A stretch of 64,000 bases of DNA, from NCBI RefSeq assembly GCF_964340395.1, contig NC_135569.1:18121257-18185256 (forward strand). The letters run 5' to 3'. Both the position numbers and the translations under genes were made by a program. Under the pieces are notes generated by a model. The model worked only from the letters and a program-made list of their open reading frames with translations. It searched no databases and was not told the origin of the DNA. Of this stretch, positions 11,127 to 23,844 are shown one piece after another. This DNA comes from Glandiceps talaboti (lineage: Eukaryota; Hemichordata; Enteropneusta; Spengelidae). How positions within the stretch are numbered: position 1 is the first letter of the stretch; each line of letters opens with the position of its first letter.

Positions 11127-12164
11127 AATCTTAAATTATACAACTGGCAACACCTGGGACCCTATTTTGCATATGACTGACTGTATGTTTGGAGGTGGAG
11201 AACTTGTGATGACTCACTGGCAAGTAATCACCAAAATATAAACATTCCCTATATCTGGGTTTGTCACATGTAAGTGCCGCATATTTGAATAATCCTGAAT
11301 GACACACAATCTAAGCAGCTATTTGCAGGGGAATTTGTCTCATTTGGAAAGGTTTTTTCATTCTATGAAACAAACAGACTGATTTTCAACTAATTTGTGT
11401 ATCAAGTTACCATCCTACAACATTCACAAACAGTTTGTACATGGTATATGACCTGTGTGTTTCTCGGAGCACAGAAAAAATGCTGAAAACAAGACCCAGA
11501 AGCTAGTGCTCTCTACAGCAGTTTGAATTTCCCGCATTTGCATAGATTAGCCATAATCCTCTTTATATAATAGGGCAGTTCTGTCTTTAAAGCTTGATTA
11601 ATAATTCAGTTACCATCATTGCAAACTGACAGATGCTGTATCTGTTTGTCTTAAAGTATACTGTATTTTCATACTCCACGTATGAAGTACTCTCTGTCTG
11701 TGTGTGTAGTCTTTGGAGATAAAACAGTGTCCAACTGACAGTCTGTAGTGTTAAGTGATTAATATACATTTGAAATATCAACACCAAATAGTAGTCCTGT
11801 ACAGAATGTTACTTAATTGATGTCTGATACCTAAATGTCATTATTTGAGTTTTAATTAATTTGTTGACTTTAGTGTAAAGTTATTAACATGATTTATATC
11901 TTAATATTCTTTCAACAAATTCTGTCAACAAACAGAAGTATATTGTGAAATAATTTCATTTCTGAAGAATTTTCAAATATTATTTTGTTCACAATTTTAA
12001 AAGCATGTGAAAATATTAAGCATGTTGGCCCTAACACATACATTATTACCAATTGCAATGTGACAATATTTTGTTTGTATAATAGGATTCATATTTATTA
12101 ATAGCTGGAATCTGTAGAGAAATATAAAGGATCTCAACAACAATTAAGTGTTATTCCCCAATAA
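11127..12164. other. Unique AT-rich sequence
   Basis: No gene, RNA or tandem repeat recognised. Confidence 0.5.
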
Positions 12165-12282
12165 TTTTCTTTGTTTAGCCAAGGAAAATACGTGTGACCT
12201 AAGGGTACTTTGTCACTACGAGTCTAACAACTGGTAGTGACAACCCTTATGTCACGAGTATTTTCTTGCTGAATAAAGAAAA
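12165..12282. mobile_element. Long-stem hairpin element (MITE-like)
   Basis: Left arm 12165-12219 and right arm 12234-12282 pair with only a few mismatches around a 14-base loop. Matching blocks are TTTTCTTT/AAAGAAAA, GTGAC/GTCAC, AAGGGT/ACCCTT and TGTCACTAC/GTAGTGACA. The stem of about 50 bp in otherwise unique DNA suggests a foldback transposon. No clear target-site duplication. Confidence 0.7.
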
Positions 12283-12829
12283 TATATATAATTATACCCG
12301 CGCCAGTAATATCAAAGAAAAATTGGGGAAAGTAATGACCATGTTGAACATTTTGATTCATAATTCAAATACAGCGGAACCAGTGATGCAGACATGTATT
12401 GTCGTGACATAGATGTGTGCTATTGTGAATTGTGACGCAGAACAACCAGAGTATATGTTCCATATTTTTTTATCAACTTGGCTCATTCATGTTATAATGA
12501 AATCTGTCTTGTCATTTCTTTTGAGACCCAGATAAGAAAGTTATATATCAGTGTCACCTTGGTGTGATATAATAATTAATTGACCTAAAATAAACATTTC
12601 TTTAATATGGATATCATTACAGCTAATTAAAAAACTGATATCTTATAAGAAAATGTTCTAAAGAACTGAGCTTGCTTGACAGATTTAATAAGATGCTCAT
12701 TTATTTTATTATGATGGCTTGTATACCTTCTACTTTAATAGTAAAATTGTTCAATTATACACAGATCAAGTGACCAAGTCAAAATATCATAATTCAGTGA
12801 TGGATAGGTTTATTATAATTTTTCAGTCA
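12283..12829. other. Unique AT-rich sequence
   Basis: Nothing recognised. Confidence 0.5.
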
Positions 12830-13400
12830 CCCGATGAGGCGAGACTATTACAATTGGTCCCATCCATGTGTGCATCTGTATGTCGTAATAACTAATATGT
12901 CATTTTTCTGAAATACAATATTCAATTCAATCAAACCTGGGACAAAGGTGACATATCTTGTATGGGACATATACAGTTCACTTTGTTTCATGACATATAC
13001 AAATTTGATTAAATGACGGCCATATTGGTGGTCAAAAATCAATATTTATTGTGTAACTCAAAATCTGAAATAGAGACTCCAGTCAAGTGTCTACTTCCAT
13101 GTTATCAGGTGCAACTTTTTTGTAAGATTTTGACCTTGCCCTTGACCTTCAATGTTAATTATCACAATCATACCAGTTATTGCATATCACAGATACTTTC
13201 TTATATTTATTTCCATATTTGTTGTCAATTTCCTGTTGGTGGTCATATCACCTTTTTACTGAATGGCAGCCATATTTGTTGCATAACTCAAAAACTGTAA
13301 TATAGAGATTCCACTCAAGATATAATCATGCAAACTTTCCTGTAAGATAGTGACCTTTGACCTTGACATTTGCTTTCAGGGTGAACTATCAAAATTAAAC
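12830..13400 (+). repeat. Dispersed repeat family B, copy 1
   Basis: Aligns by eye with 14930-15570 and 20310-20660: CCATCCATGTGTGCAT, then TCAATCAAAC, an ATATGGGACATATAC-type block, GACGGCCATATTGGTGG, and a tail with repeated TGACCTT motifs (TGACCTTTGACCTTGA at 13351-13366). No coding capacity. Boundaries are approximate. Confidence 0.7.
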
Positions 13401-14025
13401 AATTTCTAGCATAGTGCAGACACTATACATCATTTACATGTGGCTAAATTGTAAATCATATCTTAAAAGATTAAATATATCCTTTGTGTGTTTTTTGTAT
13501 TTTGAAAGTAGGACTGTTAGTTGTAATACTTGGCAAAGTCATTTTAGATATGACAATTTTTTTTGTCCAACAATAGGTAATAATTCTTTTTGAGATATAC
13601 TGGACATTTCATTTGTACCTTTATTGTGGCCTTGGAAAGTAACCAACAAACATGGAAATCTAAACATTGTAATTTTTTGTACATGGGAAATGAGTGTTTC
13701 CTTGAAGACGTGGTCTCATTTGAACTATTTTCTGTTTGGGAAATGAGATCAATATCAATGAATATAGTCAACCTGCCAAGACCAGATGTGTATTATTCAC
13801 ATGATTCAGTCTGTCCGTATAAATGAGTTTTAACCATTTCTTGATATATCCTACATTCAGTCTTTTTCAGGAATTTTAAAATTAAATTGAAAACAAATTG
13901 TGAACTCAACTCACACAGCATGCATGATCTATGGATCTATTTCATACTGGGGTATGTTTAGTGTGTTAGAAAAGCAAGAATTTTGACAAGCAGTGTCAAT
14001 ACAATGATGATGATGGATAATGTTG
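13401..14025. other. Unique sequence
   Basis: A 78-codon frame (13590-13826) has no recognised motif; on the other strand 13544-13771 is also open. Neither looks coding. Confidence 0.45.
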
Positions 14026-14026
14026 A

Positions 14027-14081
<55 letters not shown>

Positions 14082-14143
14082 GGATGATGATGATAATGAT
14101 AATGATAATGATGATGATGATGATGATGATAATGATAATGATA

Positions 14144-14189
<46 letters not shown>

Positions 14190-14190
14190 G
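14026..14190. repeat. Microsatellite (GAT)n with AAT interruptions
   Basis: Trinucleotide run with two matching clusters of GATAATGATAATGATAATG (near 14090 and 14128), indicating internal duplication. All the poly-Asp, poly-Met, poly-Ser and poly-Ile frames across it are artefacts. Confidence 0.98.
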
Positions 14191-14813
14191 GAAACTAAAC
14201 ATTTTAGCATGTGTTCAAATACTTAAGAAAATTTCTATGTAGGTTGAAATCTGAATAATAAGTTAAACATTAATACTGGTAATAAAACTGATATTATGTA
14301 TCTTTACACAGTGTTTTACCACGCTTTGCACAAAGCACTCATAATTATATGCTGCTGAATTGGATGGACCATGAGGTTACATAGCTGTCAAACATGTCTT
14401 TATCTATCTACATTGCTACATTTTGTACAGTAATATTGGGGACTTGCAGCATTGAACACAGTGCTGTATGAAGAGATAAAATTGTTTGATTTTGAATAAA
14501 ATTGTACTATATAGGGAAAGTTACTTTGATTTCATTGGTAGCAATTCTTGAATCAGACTTCCGACCTCATTACAAACACACTGACTTTCTTTGTGTGATA
14601 TCAACCTTGAGACATTAGTTGTAGACAGTTCAAGACATACACCCTCAAGTCTTACTCTTACTGCAAAGGTAATCACAAAGTTGACACTGCAACAACATAC
14701 TTAGCTACCATTGTGTGGACTATTGAAATGTGTATGAGAGTGATTAATGATCCACTAGCAACCTACTTTACAGTGAAGAAGGAAACTATACTTATAATAT
14801 ATGTCTACTTCAT
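14191..14813. other. Unique sequence
   Basis: No gene or tandem repeat recognised. Confidence 0.5.
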
Positions 14814-14920
14814 TGGTTTGTTTGTCATATCATCTCTTGTTGGTGAGACAAGCTTTTCATATATGGTTTGTTTGTCATATCATCTCTTGTTGGCGAGCCA
14901 AGCTTTTCATTGGTTTGTTT
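14814..14920. repeat. 50-bp tandem dimer and partial third copy
   Basis: TGGTTTGTTTGTCATATCAT recurs at 14814 and 14864, with a partial copy at 14911. Each copy includes CTCTTGTTGG and CAAGCTTTTCAT. A diverged relative is at about 15805-15895. It directly precedes a family B copy. Confidence 0.85.
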
Positions 14921-14929
14921 GCCTTCAAT

Positions 14930-15570
14930 ACTTATACATTGGGTTTCATCCATGTGTTTGTATGTGCATGTGTGCACATGTGTGTGTGCTTGCTTGTGTG
15001 TGTATGTGTGTACATTCACCCCTATATCTCTGGCATGCACCAACTGATTTCAACCAAACTTGTCAGAAAGGTAACATACTATGTGAGACATGCACACCAC
15101 TTTCTTTTGTGACGGAATCAAATATGGTCAAATGGTGGCCATATTTGTTGTTAAATTTCACATTATGCATCATAACTTTGGAAGTGTAATACTAATACAT
15201 AGTGACTTCATTCAAGTGCCTACACCCATATTATCAAATATGAGCTTTCTTTTATGACCCTGACCTTTGACCTTGAAAGTCTTTGTCAAGGTCAAATAGC
15301 CAAGTTTGGGTTATCTCTATAGTTTTTGTATTCAAATACAAATGATGATGATATTTTAATCATGTCTTGGTTTCTACTATGTGAGGCATATGCACAGTGC
15401 TTAATTTCATGACCTTGACCTGAATAGCAAAATGGTGGCCATGTTTGTGATACACAAGCACGTATATACATATGGGCACCATTCAAGTGTCTACCCTCAC
15501 ATTATCAATGATGAACTTTTTAATGAGACATTAACCTTTGACCTTGACAAACATTTTCAAGGTGAAATAA
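14930..15570 (+). repeat. Dispersed repeat family B, copy 2 (two modules)
   Basis: First module about 14940-15330 with GCATGCACCAACTGATTTCA, CAAATGGTGGCCATATTTG and TTCAAGTGCCTACACCCATA. Second module about 15370-15560 repeats the order in diverged form (GGTGGCCATGTTTGTG, CATTCAAGTGTCTACC). Both end in CCTTTGACCTTGA followed closely by TCAAGGT. Noncoding. Confidence 0.78.
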
Positions 15571-16684
15571 CCAAAGTTTTCTTTCTATGTTGACTCAAGA
15601 AGTTGAATAAACAAAGACTCCATTAAAGACTCTATAACTGTCCCAAAGGCCAGCTTTCTTTTCAAAGCTGGACCTTTGCCGGTGATCTCCATATTTAAGG
15701 TCAAATAGCAAATTGGTTTATAAATTATAAAGTTTTGTATCTTGAGACACCATTCAGATAAAGTTTGCTATAATTACACAAGTTGGGATTGTCTTTGATT
15801 GAAGGCTTGTTTGTCATATAATATATCATCTCTCCTTCATGAGACAAGGTTTTTATTGGTTTGTTTGTTTGTCATATCATCACTCATCCTTGAGACATGT
15901 CGAATTGTCATATGTGCAAATAGTGTTTAAGTTACTATCAAATGTAATTATTTTTTTTAACTACTGGCTCAGTTTTTCTTTAACTTTAAAAATATTCTAT
16001 TTGAGATGATCAATTGGAACCTTTGCCAAGTTTCTTTAAGAGAGTTGCTGAAATCTTGGCAAAAATGCAGATAAGCTTCCCTACGAAATGATGACAAAAC
16101 TGTCAGAGTTCATAGGAATGCAGGATGTCTAGACAGTGGACATTAAAGTTTGTTTAGAATACAGAGAACTAATAGTATAGTATTATGCATATCCATATGA
16201 CCAGTTCTTGACTTGACACTGTTGGTACAAATGCTTTGAGGTCAAATTTTTGTGTTGCAGAACCTTAATATGACAGAAACCAAGCAGCCATCAGTCTAGT
16301 CAGGTCTAGGTTCATCTAGAGTTCAACGTCCTGCTTTCTATTGGTCAATTAAAAGTAGGTTAAAAATACCTATTGCAATAACTTCATGTATAATGTTTTA
16401 GTTCATGGTTCACCAAGGATAACATGTTGTGTCTGCTTCATTTCACATTTCTTATCACAATGTAGTGATCGACATGTCAACGGAATAGTTGGTCTGGTAA
16501 TAAACTAATGGCTTGTTATAGCCTACAGACAGTGATGTCTATAACTTTAATTTACAGCCATCACTGATATAACCTAGTGGTTCATGTTATTGTGTCATTG
16601 TGTTGCAATGGGTATAGTTTCCTACTTCTTGATGTAGAATTGACCAGTTTTTACATCCTGTAAGGGTACGGGAAGTATTAAAAG
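15571..16684. other. Unique and degenerate repeat sequence
   Basis: Contains a weak family B-like tail (15650-15710, GACCTTTGCCGG, AAGGTCAAATAGC) and a diverged TTTGTTTGTCATATCATC block near 15860. No gene. Confidence 0.5.
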
Positions 16685-17545
16685 GGGGATGTCTGTGTGT
16701 GTGTCTGTCATGCGTGCGTGCGTGCGTGCGTGTGTGCGTGCGTGCAAGTGCGTGTTGGTGGGTCCATTATCTTGGGTGTCTAGTTGGGAAATTGTTCAAA
16801 TCAAAATGATCTTACCACCGGTTTGTGATTTGGGTAAAAAACTTAAACTCAAAAACTACTGGGCAGATTGGGCTGAAACATTCTTCAGGTTGTTTTTACT
16901 AAGAATTGTTCATGATATGATGGTTCCATCAGTGATATGCAAATTAGGGCTAAAAATGTGTCTTTTTGGTTAAAAATCTATAATTCCAAAACTACTGAGC
17001 AGATTGGGCTGAAATTTAATGGGAACGCATCTAGGGATATTTGGATGAAGAAATATTAAGCATACAATGATTCCATGAGTGATATGCAAATTAGGTGTAA
17101 AAATGTGAATCTTTGGTCAAAAACTTATATCTCAAAAAGTACTAGGTCAATGAATGTGAAACTTGGTGAGATGTTTCTGAAAGTGTTATTCTGCAGATTT
17201 TCTTCAAAACATGTTGACAAATTTGGCCCTAGCTACCGTGACCATGCCCTTAGCAACAACCAAATGGCAGTATATTTTGGTTAAATAACAACATTTTCTG
17301 GAAGGCAAGTGAGTAAACATTTAAAAAATATATGAAATATCCCTAGCAACCATGACCAGGCCCATACAAGATAACAACAGGGATTAATAAACAATTGAAT
17401 AAACATTCAAAAAATGTATGTAAATTTGCCTAGCAACAAGACCACGCCCATAGCAACATCCAAATAATCACATATATTGCGAAGATAACAACATGGAATA
17501 ATAGACAATTGAATAAACATTCAAAAAATGTATGTATGGTTGATA
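16685..17545 (+). mobile_element. Family A element, truncated at both ends
   Basis: Starts with a TG/CGTG microsatellite (16689-16755), then the family A body (TTGGGTGTCTAGTTGGGAAA, AAAACTACTGGGCAGATTGG, GTGATATGCAAATTAGG), and the CCATAGCAAC/AACATTCAAAAAATGTATG modules. It matches 46680-47939. The terminal TAGCACAAC sequences seen in other copies are absent. Confidence 0.8.
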
Positions 17546-19764
17546 TGTACGTTTTGAATTCAAAAACCCAAGAAATAATATAAAATGTACGTCATGTGTT
17601 AGCAAATGGTCAATAATTTGTATGAACCCAAATTATTTGCCAATCAGAAGTGTTTTTGGTTAATTTCATCCCATCCTAAAAATAAAGTATAAACAGTTTG
17701 TGTGGGTTAATGAATGTGATTGTGTATGAAGTATATTTCATGTATGATCTGTTTGTCTGTATAATATGTAACAGAACCTAGCAAAATATGACTAATAAAT
17801 AATAATAAATAAACAAAAGAAAAATGTAATTTTAGTAAGACTTTCCTCAAAAAATGTAGCTGAGTTCAAAAGTATTTAATTCCTGCATTGACAGTACATC
17901 AGTTTCACTATATTATTAAGAGTGCATGAGTGCCTGTCAAGTCATGTTTATGTGACCCTCTAGCATCAGGTAAAATGTGATGTTCATTTGACCCTCTAGC
18001 AATTTGGTAAAATGGCACAACAGAAAGAATTCAAAAGGGAAAAGCTTTTCTCATCAGATGTAACTCTCTGTCTGTGTAACTAATATGTAACACTTAACAG
18101 AGGTGTTGTTTCATAAATTTATAAATAGCTGAGATTGTTTAATAATTCATATCACTGAGTGAAAATAGAGTGTTTGTACACATATCATGGCATTGAAAAA
18201 CTATACAGGTTGTCAAAAACCATCAAAATTCTTGAGCAAAGCAAAATGGTGTATTTCATCGTTCATTTTTTATGACCTTACACTTCTGATTAGCTGGACC
18301 ATTGCATTTTATGTGAATCGTGCCTCAATAAAGGGAACACTATCACAAGAAGTCATTTTGTTTTTCAGGAGGTCATAAAAACAGAAAAAGTAGTAAAGAA
18401 AGTCACACGATGCATAGTAGCATCCATATTTATAATGATGTAAATTCAGTGGTCTGTTGTAACTTATGTGGGTTTTACTACTTTAATAATGTCTCTAGCA
18501 AAACTGTGATTGAGCAACAACAACAAACACATCAATAAGACATCAATAACACATCAATCCCTACCATAAGACAATCAGAAAGAAGTGGAATGTGACAATC
18601 CAGGGGGAGGGGGGGGGGACAACACTCACTGTCTGAAACAATTTACATTATGATTGCTGTCTGGGTAGAATTTGAACACCAATCAATGTTCCTAGCAGCC
18701 AGACTGCTATAAAAAGAATTTTAATTTATAACTTAAGTAGTATTGGATTAAATACATTGTATCTGCATATTTGTGTTGTTCAGGAACGCTAATAATACTC
18801 CCATCTTGGTGTGCTGTTGTTGTGCGATTGTCATGGTAGTGTCGATATTTTGAAACTGACAGACCAAACACCATGCATGCCCCAGACTCCCAGTACAAAA
18901 TGCAGTAGGCGTGGAATTAATTAAACCATAAAACACGGCATACTGTCTGTCAACTTAAATTCTATCTGGTTTAGTTAGAATCTCATTTATCATGAAGTCA
19001 GTTCACCACATCATATAGACTATTGCATAAGAAAGTAGATACTTGAGCCAACCTGGGAGGTATACAGGATAATTGTATCTAGACTGTGTGGTCTAAGGTG
19101 GTGATGAAAGTAGAACTTAATTATTTTTTGTTCTTAAGTGAAAACAGAAAGAAATCAATTGTGTGGTAACACTAGACAATCAAAAGATTTGCTACTTCAA
19201 AAATAGCTAAGCTATGATTAGTTTAATCATATCAGAGACATATCCATGTACTAAGTATGTGTGATGGCCTTGACTAAATACAGACTGTAAATAAACATGT
19301 GAGATACTTGTATTGAGTTAGTTTTGTCCAGTAGGTGCTAACTGTGTTTTGTAGAGTCCAGATGTGGGTAGAGAGATTAGACCTATTAAAGAAAGATACA
19401 TATCCATGTCAACTTTTACACCCAAAGTTCTATTTTTAACTAGATCATTGCAGACAGTTGTAGACATTCCAGGCAATCCCTATGTCATTGGTAATTTAAA
19501 CCATATTGTCAGTGACAATTCTGTTCACTATATTTAATATTTAGATATTGTCAAGGCATGTTACTCCTGTCTTTTTATTTGATACAGTAATGAAAAGATT
19601 ATTTGTAGAATACAAATGTATCATAATAGTTGTAACATGAAATTGAATTTTTGTTTCAATTTCGTACATATTTCAGTAATAATAATATTAAAATCAAACA
19701 AAAATTGTCAATATTATTTTGAAGCTTTTATAGAATTATTTTTTTAGTAACAAGCTTTTCAGGA
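17546..19764. other. Unique AT-rich sequence
   Basis: No gene recognised. A G-rich run lies at 18602-18619. Overlapping 62-63 codon frames on both strands (18187-18378 and 18707-18936) lack motifs. Confidence 0.45.
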
Positions 19765-20180
19765 CAGTGTGCTTTGTTACATGTATGTTCAAAGCATGTA
19801 CCAAATGATAGTGAATTTGAAGCATGCATTGTTTAGCCTAATTACTGAAAACCCTTAATTATGTAAATGACTCATTATAATTAAGAGCTACGTGATCAAT
19901 CTTTATAGGACATGTACACTTTGTTATCATCAATGTATGTACCAGATTATGTTGAATTTGAAGTTTGCATTCTAGATGTAGTCTAATTACTGAATATCAT
20001 TAATTATGCAAATGATACATTAATATTCATGGGTGTTTATCAAATCCCAATCAGTTCTAGTACCTAGTTTCGTTTTGATTGAGCCAGCCATTTTTGAAAA
20101 AAACGATGATACAGACATACAGACAGACACAAACATTTCATCCCTAGTAATATACATTTTTTTTAACCTTGCCTTATGGA
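19765..20180. repeat. Diverged two-copy direct repeat and dispersed-repeat tail
   Basis: About 19765-19880 and 19905-20030 are related copies, sharing a CTTTGTTA start, GTATGTACCA, GAATTTGAAG, CTAATTACTGAA and TTAATTATG. The sequence after it (GCCAGCCATTTTTGAAAAAA, ACGATGATACAGACATACAG) looks like the end of an old dispersed element. Confidence 0.55.
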
Positions 20181-20309
20181 AGGTAAAAATGCAGTGGGAA
20201 TGGATCCCAAAATCCAGCTTATCACTTTTACTACTTATGTTTTCTTAAAACAGTAAAATATTCCAATGACCTAGCTTGAGTCACCACTGTGACCTGAAGG
20301 GAACTTATG

Positions 20310-20660
20310 TGCAATGGGCTCTGTCCGTCCGTCCGTCTGTCCGTCCATGTGTGCGTTCACTTTCATTATGTCTGGCATGCACCATCAGATTTCAATCAAA
20401 TGTGGCAGAAAGGTAACATGCTATGTGAGATGTATGCACTTCACTTGTTTTGTGACTGAATCAAATATGGCCGAATGGCAGCCATATTTGTTGTTAAATT
20501 TCACAATATGCATCGTAACTTTGGAGGTATAATACGTAGTGACTCTATTCAAGTGCCTATACACCCATATTATCAAATATGAGCTTTCATTTAAGACCTT
20601 GACTTTTGACATCGAAAGTCTTTTTCAAGGTCAATTAAGTAGCCAAATATTCCTTTCCAA
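20310..20660 (+). repeat. Dispersed repeat family B, copy 3
   Basis: Begins in a short CCGT/CTGT run (20322-20348) and follows copy 2 closely: CTGGCATGCACCATCAGATT, GGCAGCCATATTTGTTGTTA, TTCAAGTGCCTATACACCCA, then a degenerate GACTTTTGACATCGAAAGTC...TTTCAAGGTCA tail. Part of the second module reappears at about 20920-20990. Confidence 0.78.
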
Positions 20661-21003
20661 AATTTGCCATGGTGGTGCTCTACTTCCTGTCTGTGTGTAC
20701 CTTAGGGGTATACATAGTATAGGTTACTTGATTAATCACAGAACACTGTTGCTTTCCTTAATGTCTGAACAATATGAAAAACATCCCTGATTCACACTTC
20801 TACAGAATACAAGGAACAAAGCTCATAAGAAATGGTACTATGAGGTGATGATACACCAGATTTGAGCGAGGGCACTGTATTCTCAATTTCTTGTTTGCAG
20901 TCTGCAATGGCTTTGACTATGTGACACATATGCACATCACTTAATTTCACGACATTGATCTGTATAGCAAAATGACAGCCATATTTGTGAAAAAAGCATA
21001 AAA
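20661..21003. other. Short unique stretch and family B second-module fragment
   Basis: Unique sequence to about 20900, then CTATGTGACACATATGCACA and ATGACAGCCATATTTGTG, equivalent to 15376-15450. The fragment ends where the 31-bp array begins. Confidence 0.6.
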
Positions 21004-21302
21004 GTATTGTAGTACTGTAATGTCAATAGGAACAGTATTGTAATACTGTAATGTCAATAGGAACAGTATTGTAGTAATGTAATCTCAATAGGAACAGTAT
21101 TGTAATACTGTAATCTCAATAGGAGCAGTATTGTAGTATTGTAATCGCAATGGGGACAGTATTGTAGTACTGTAATCTCAATAGGAGCAGTATTGTAGTA
21201 CTGTAATCTCAATGGGGACAGTATTGTAGTACTGTAATCTCAATAGGAACAGTATTGTAATACTGTAATCTCAATAGGAACAGTATTGTAGTACTGTAAT
21301 GT
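21004..21302. repeat. Satellite array, 31-bp unit (about 9.6 copies)
   Basis: Units combine CAGTATTGTAATACTG (or CAGTATTGTAGTACTG) with TAATCTCAATAGGAA. The first two units carry TGTCAATAGG. The 16-base core is a near-perfect palindrome. Confidence 0.96.
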
Positions 21303-21440
21303 CTGTCTGTTTGTGTGTGAGGTGTGTGATGTGTGTGTCAACCTGTAAGTCTATCTGTCTTTGTGTGTGATATGTGTGTCTGTCTGCCTGTCTGTCTATC
21401 TGTCTTCGTATACATTTTAATGTCTGTGTGTCTGTATGTT
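21303..21440. repeat. Imperfect CTGT/TGTG simple repeat
   Basis: Mixed GTCTGTCTGTTTGTGTGTGA and CTGTCTGCCTGTCTGTC runs directly after the 31-bp array. Confidence 0.85.
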
Positions 21441-22488
<1,048 letters not shown>

Positions 22489-23147
22489 ATGGGGATGCAT
22501 CTGGGGGTGTATACAATGTAGATGAAGAAATATCAAGCATATAATGATGTCATAGGTGATATGCAAATTAGATGTAAAAATGTGAATTTTGGTCAAAAAC
22601 CTTAAATCTCAGAAAGTACTTTGTCAATGAGACTAAATTGGTGAGATGTTTCTAGAAGTGTTATTGTGCAGATTTTCTGTAAAACATTTTGGCCCTAGCA
22701 ACAATGACCACGACCATAGCAACAACCAAATTGCAGTGTGTTTTGGTCAAATAACATCATCAGGTAGGCTTAGCAACCATGACCACACCCATAGCAACAG
22801 CCAAATGGTGTATTTCACAAAGATAACAGATTTTTAGACAAGTGAACATTCAAAAAATGTCTGCAAATGTACCTAGCAATAAGACCAGACCCATAGCAAG
22901 AGCCAAATGATTACACATACCGGCATTGCAAAGATAACAACAGTGATTAATAGACAATTGAATAAACATTCAAAAAATGTATGTAAATGTGCCTAGCAAT
23001 AGGACCATACCCATAGCAACAGCCGAATGGTTACCTATATTACAAACTTAAGATAACAACAGGGATTAATAGACATATGAATAAACATTCAAAACATGTA
23101 TGCAAATATTCAATCAATTATATGGTTGTGCTACAATGCTCTTGGCA
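22489..23147 (+). mobile_element. Family A element, 5' truncated, right end intact
   Basis: Starts abruptly after the microsatellite inside the family A body (GATGGGGATGCATCTGGG, GTGATATGCAAATTAGATG) and runs through several CCATAGCAACAGCCAAATG modules to the terminal GTTGTGCTA at 23125-23133 and TTGGCAC just beyond. The CT tract may replace the microsatellite found near the left end of complete copies. Confidence 0.82.
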
Positions 23148-23571
23148 CTATATTTCATACAATCTAACACATCACACTACTGTGACTGGTGGCAATACTC
23201 TGTAAACATCCATGGGAGGGGGGGGGGGGCTTGAGTCATCTCCCATGACTGCTTGTTTCATGACCTTTGCAATATCTGTACTGAATGACAGCCACATTTG
23301 TTGTTAAAATTCACAATATGAATAAATAACAAGCAGAAGTGAACATGCACACAGACTTGTGCCTGTAGTAGTTTACCTAAGACCTTGGAACAATTGGACT
23401 CTGAAGAGTGAATTGAACAAAATTTCCATAATTCTGTGAGTGGTATGTTTGCTACAGAGCTGGGACACAGTTGCATATAGGTGACATTAACACTTGAAAT
23501 GAGATATGACTTTACTAAGGATGACACGCAAATTCGTGAAGCGTTCCATATTATTTTTTTTTTTTGAGGGT
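23148..23571. other. Unique sequence with a small family B fragment
   Basis: A G-run (about 23216-23230), then CATGACCTTTGCAATATCTG, GAATGACAGCCACATTTG (family B-like, about 23235-23320). The remainder is unique and ends in a T-run at 23554-23565. Confidence 0.55.
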
Positions 23572-23844
23572 TGTCGGTGGCCGAGCGGTTAGCTCATATG
23601 CCTCTTACCTCTGCAGTCTGGGTTCGAACCCGCCTGGTGTTGGCTGGGTTTGATTTAAAATTTAACTAGGTCTGCATGTAAGAAGGGTGATGCTCAGTTT
23701 GACCCTGCCGAACAACGCAGGTTTTCCCCGGGCACTCCGGTTTCCTCCTGCTTCTTCAACACTAGGGCACTAGGGCGCTGCTCTTGCGGCGACCATTCAA
23801 CAAATTTCCGAATTTATTTGGACAAATAAAGATTATTATTATTA
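23572..23844 (+). mobile_element. tRNA-derived SINE
   Basis: An RNA polymerase III promoter is visible: box A TGGCCGAGCGGT at 23578-23589 and box B GGTTCGAACCC at 23621-23631. The head resembles a Ser/Leu-type tRNA but does not form a full tRNA with an acceptor stem. The body includes CGCAGGTTTTCCCCGGGCAC and CTCCGGTTTCCTCCTGC, a block I associate with invertebrate SINE cores, and ends AATAAAGATTATTATTATTA. The ATT-repeat tail suggests mobilisation by an L2/CR1-like LINE such as the one at 1-1300. This is inference from tail similarity. Confidence 0.88.

Noticed and set aside
13929-14242. Poly-Asp, poly-Ser, poly-Ile and poly-Met coding regions
   Set aside because: All derive from one GAT/ATC microsatellite read in different frames.
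23572-23650. Functional tRNA gene
   Set aside because: Box A and box B are present but no complete cloverleaf or acceptor stem is evident, and it is joined to a SINE body with an ATT tail.
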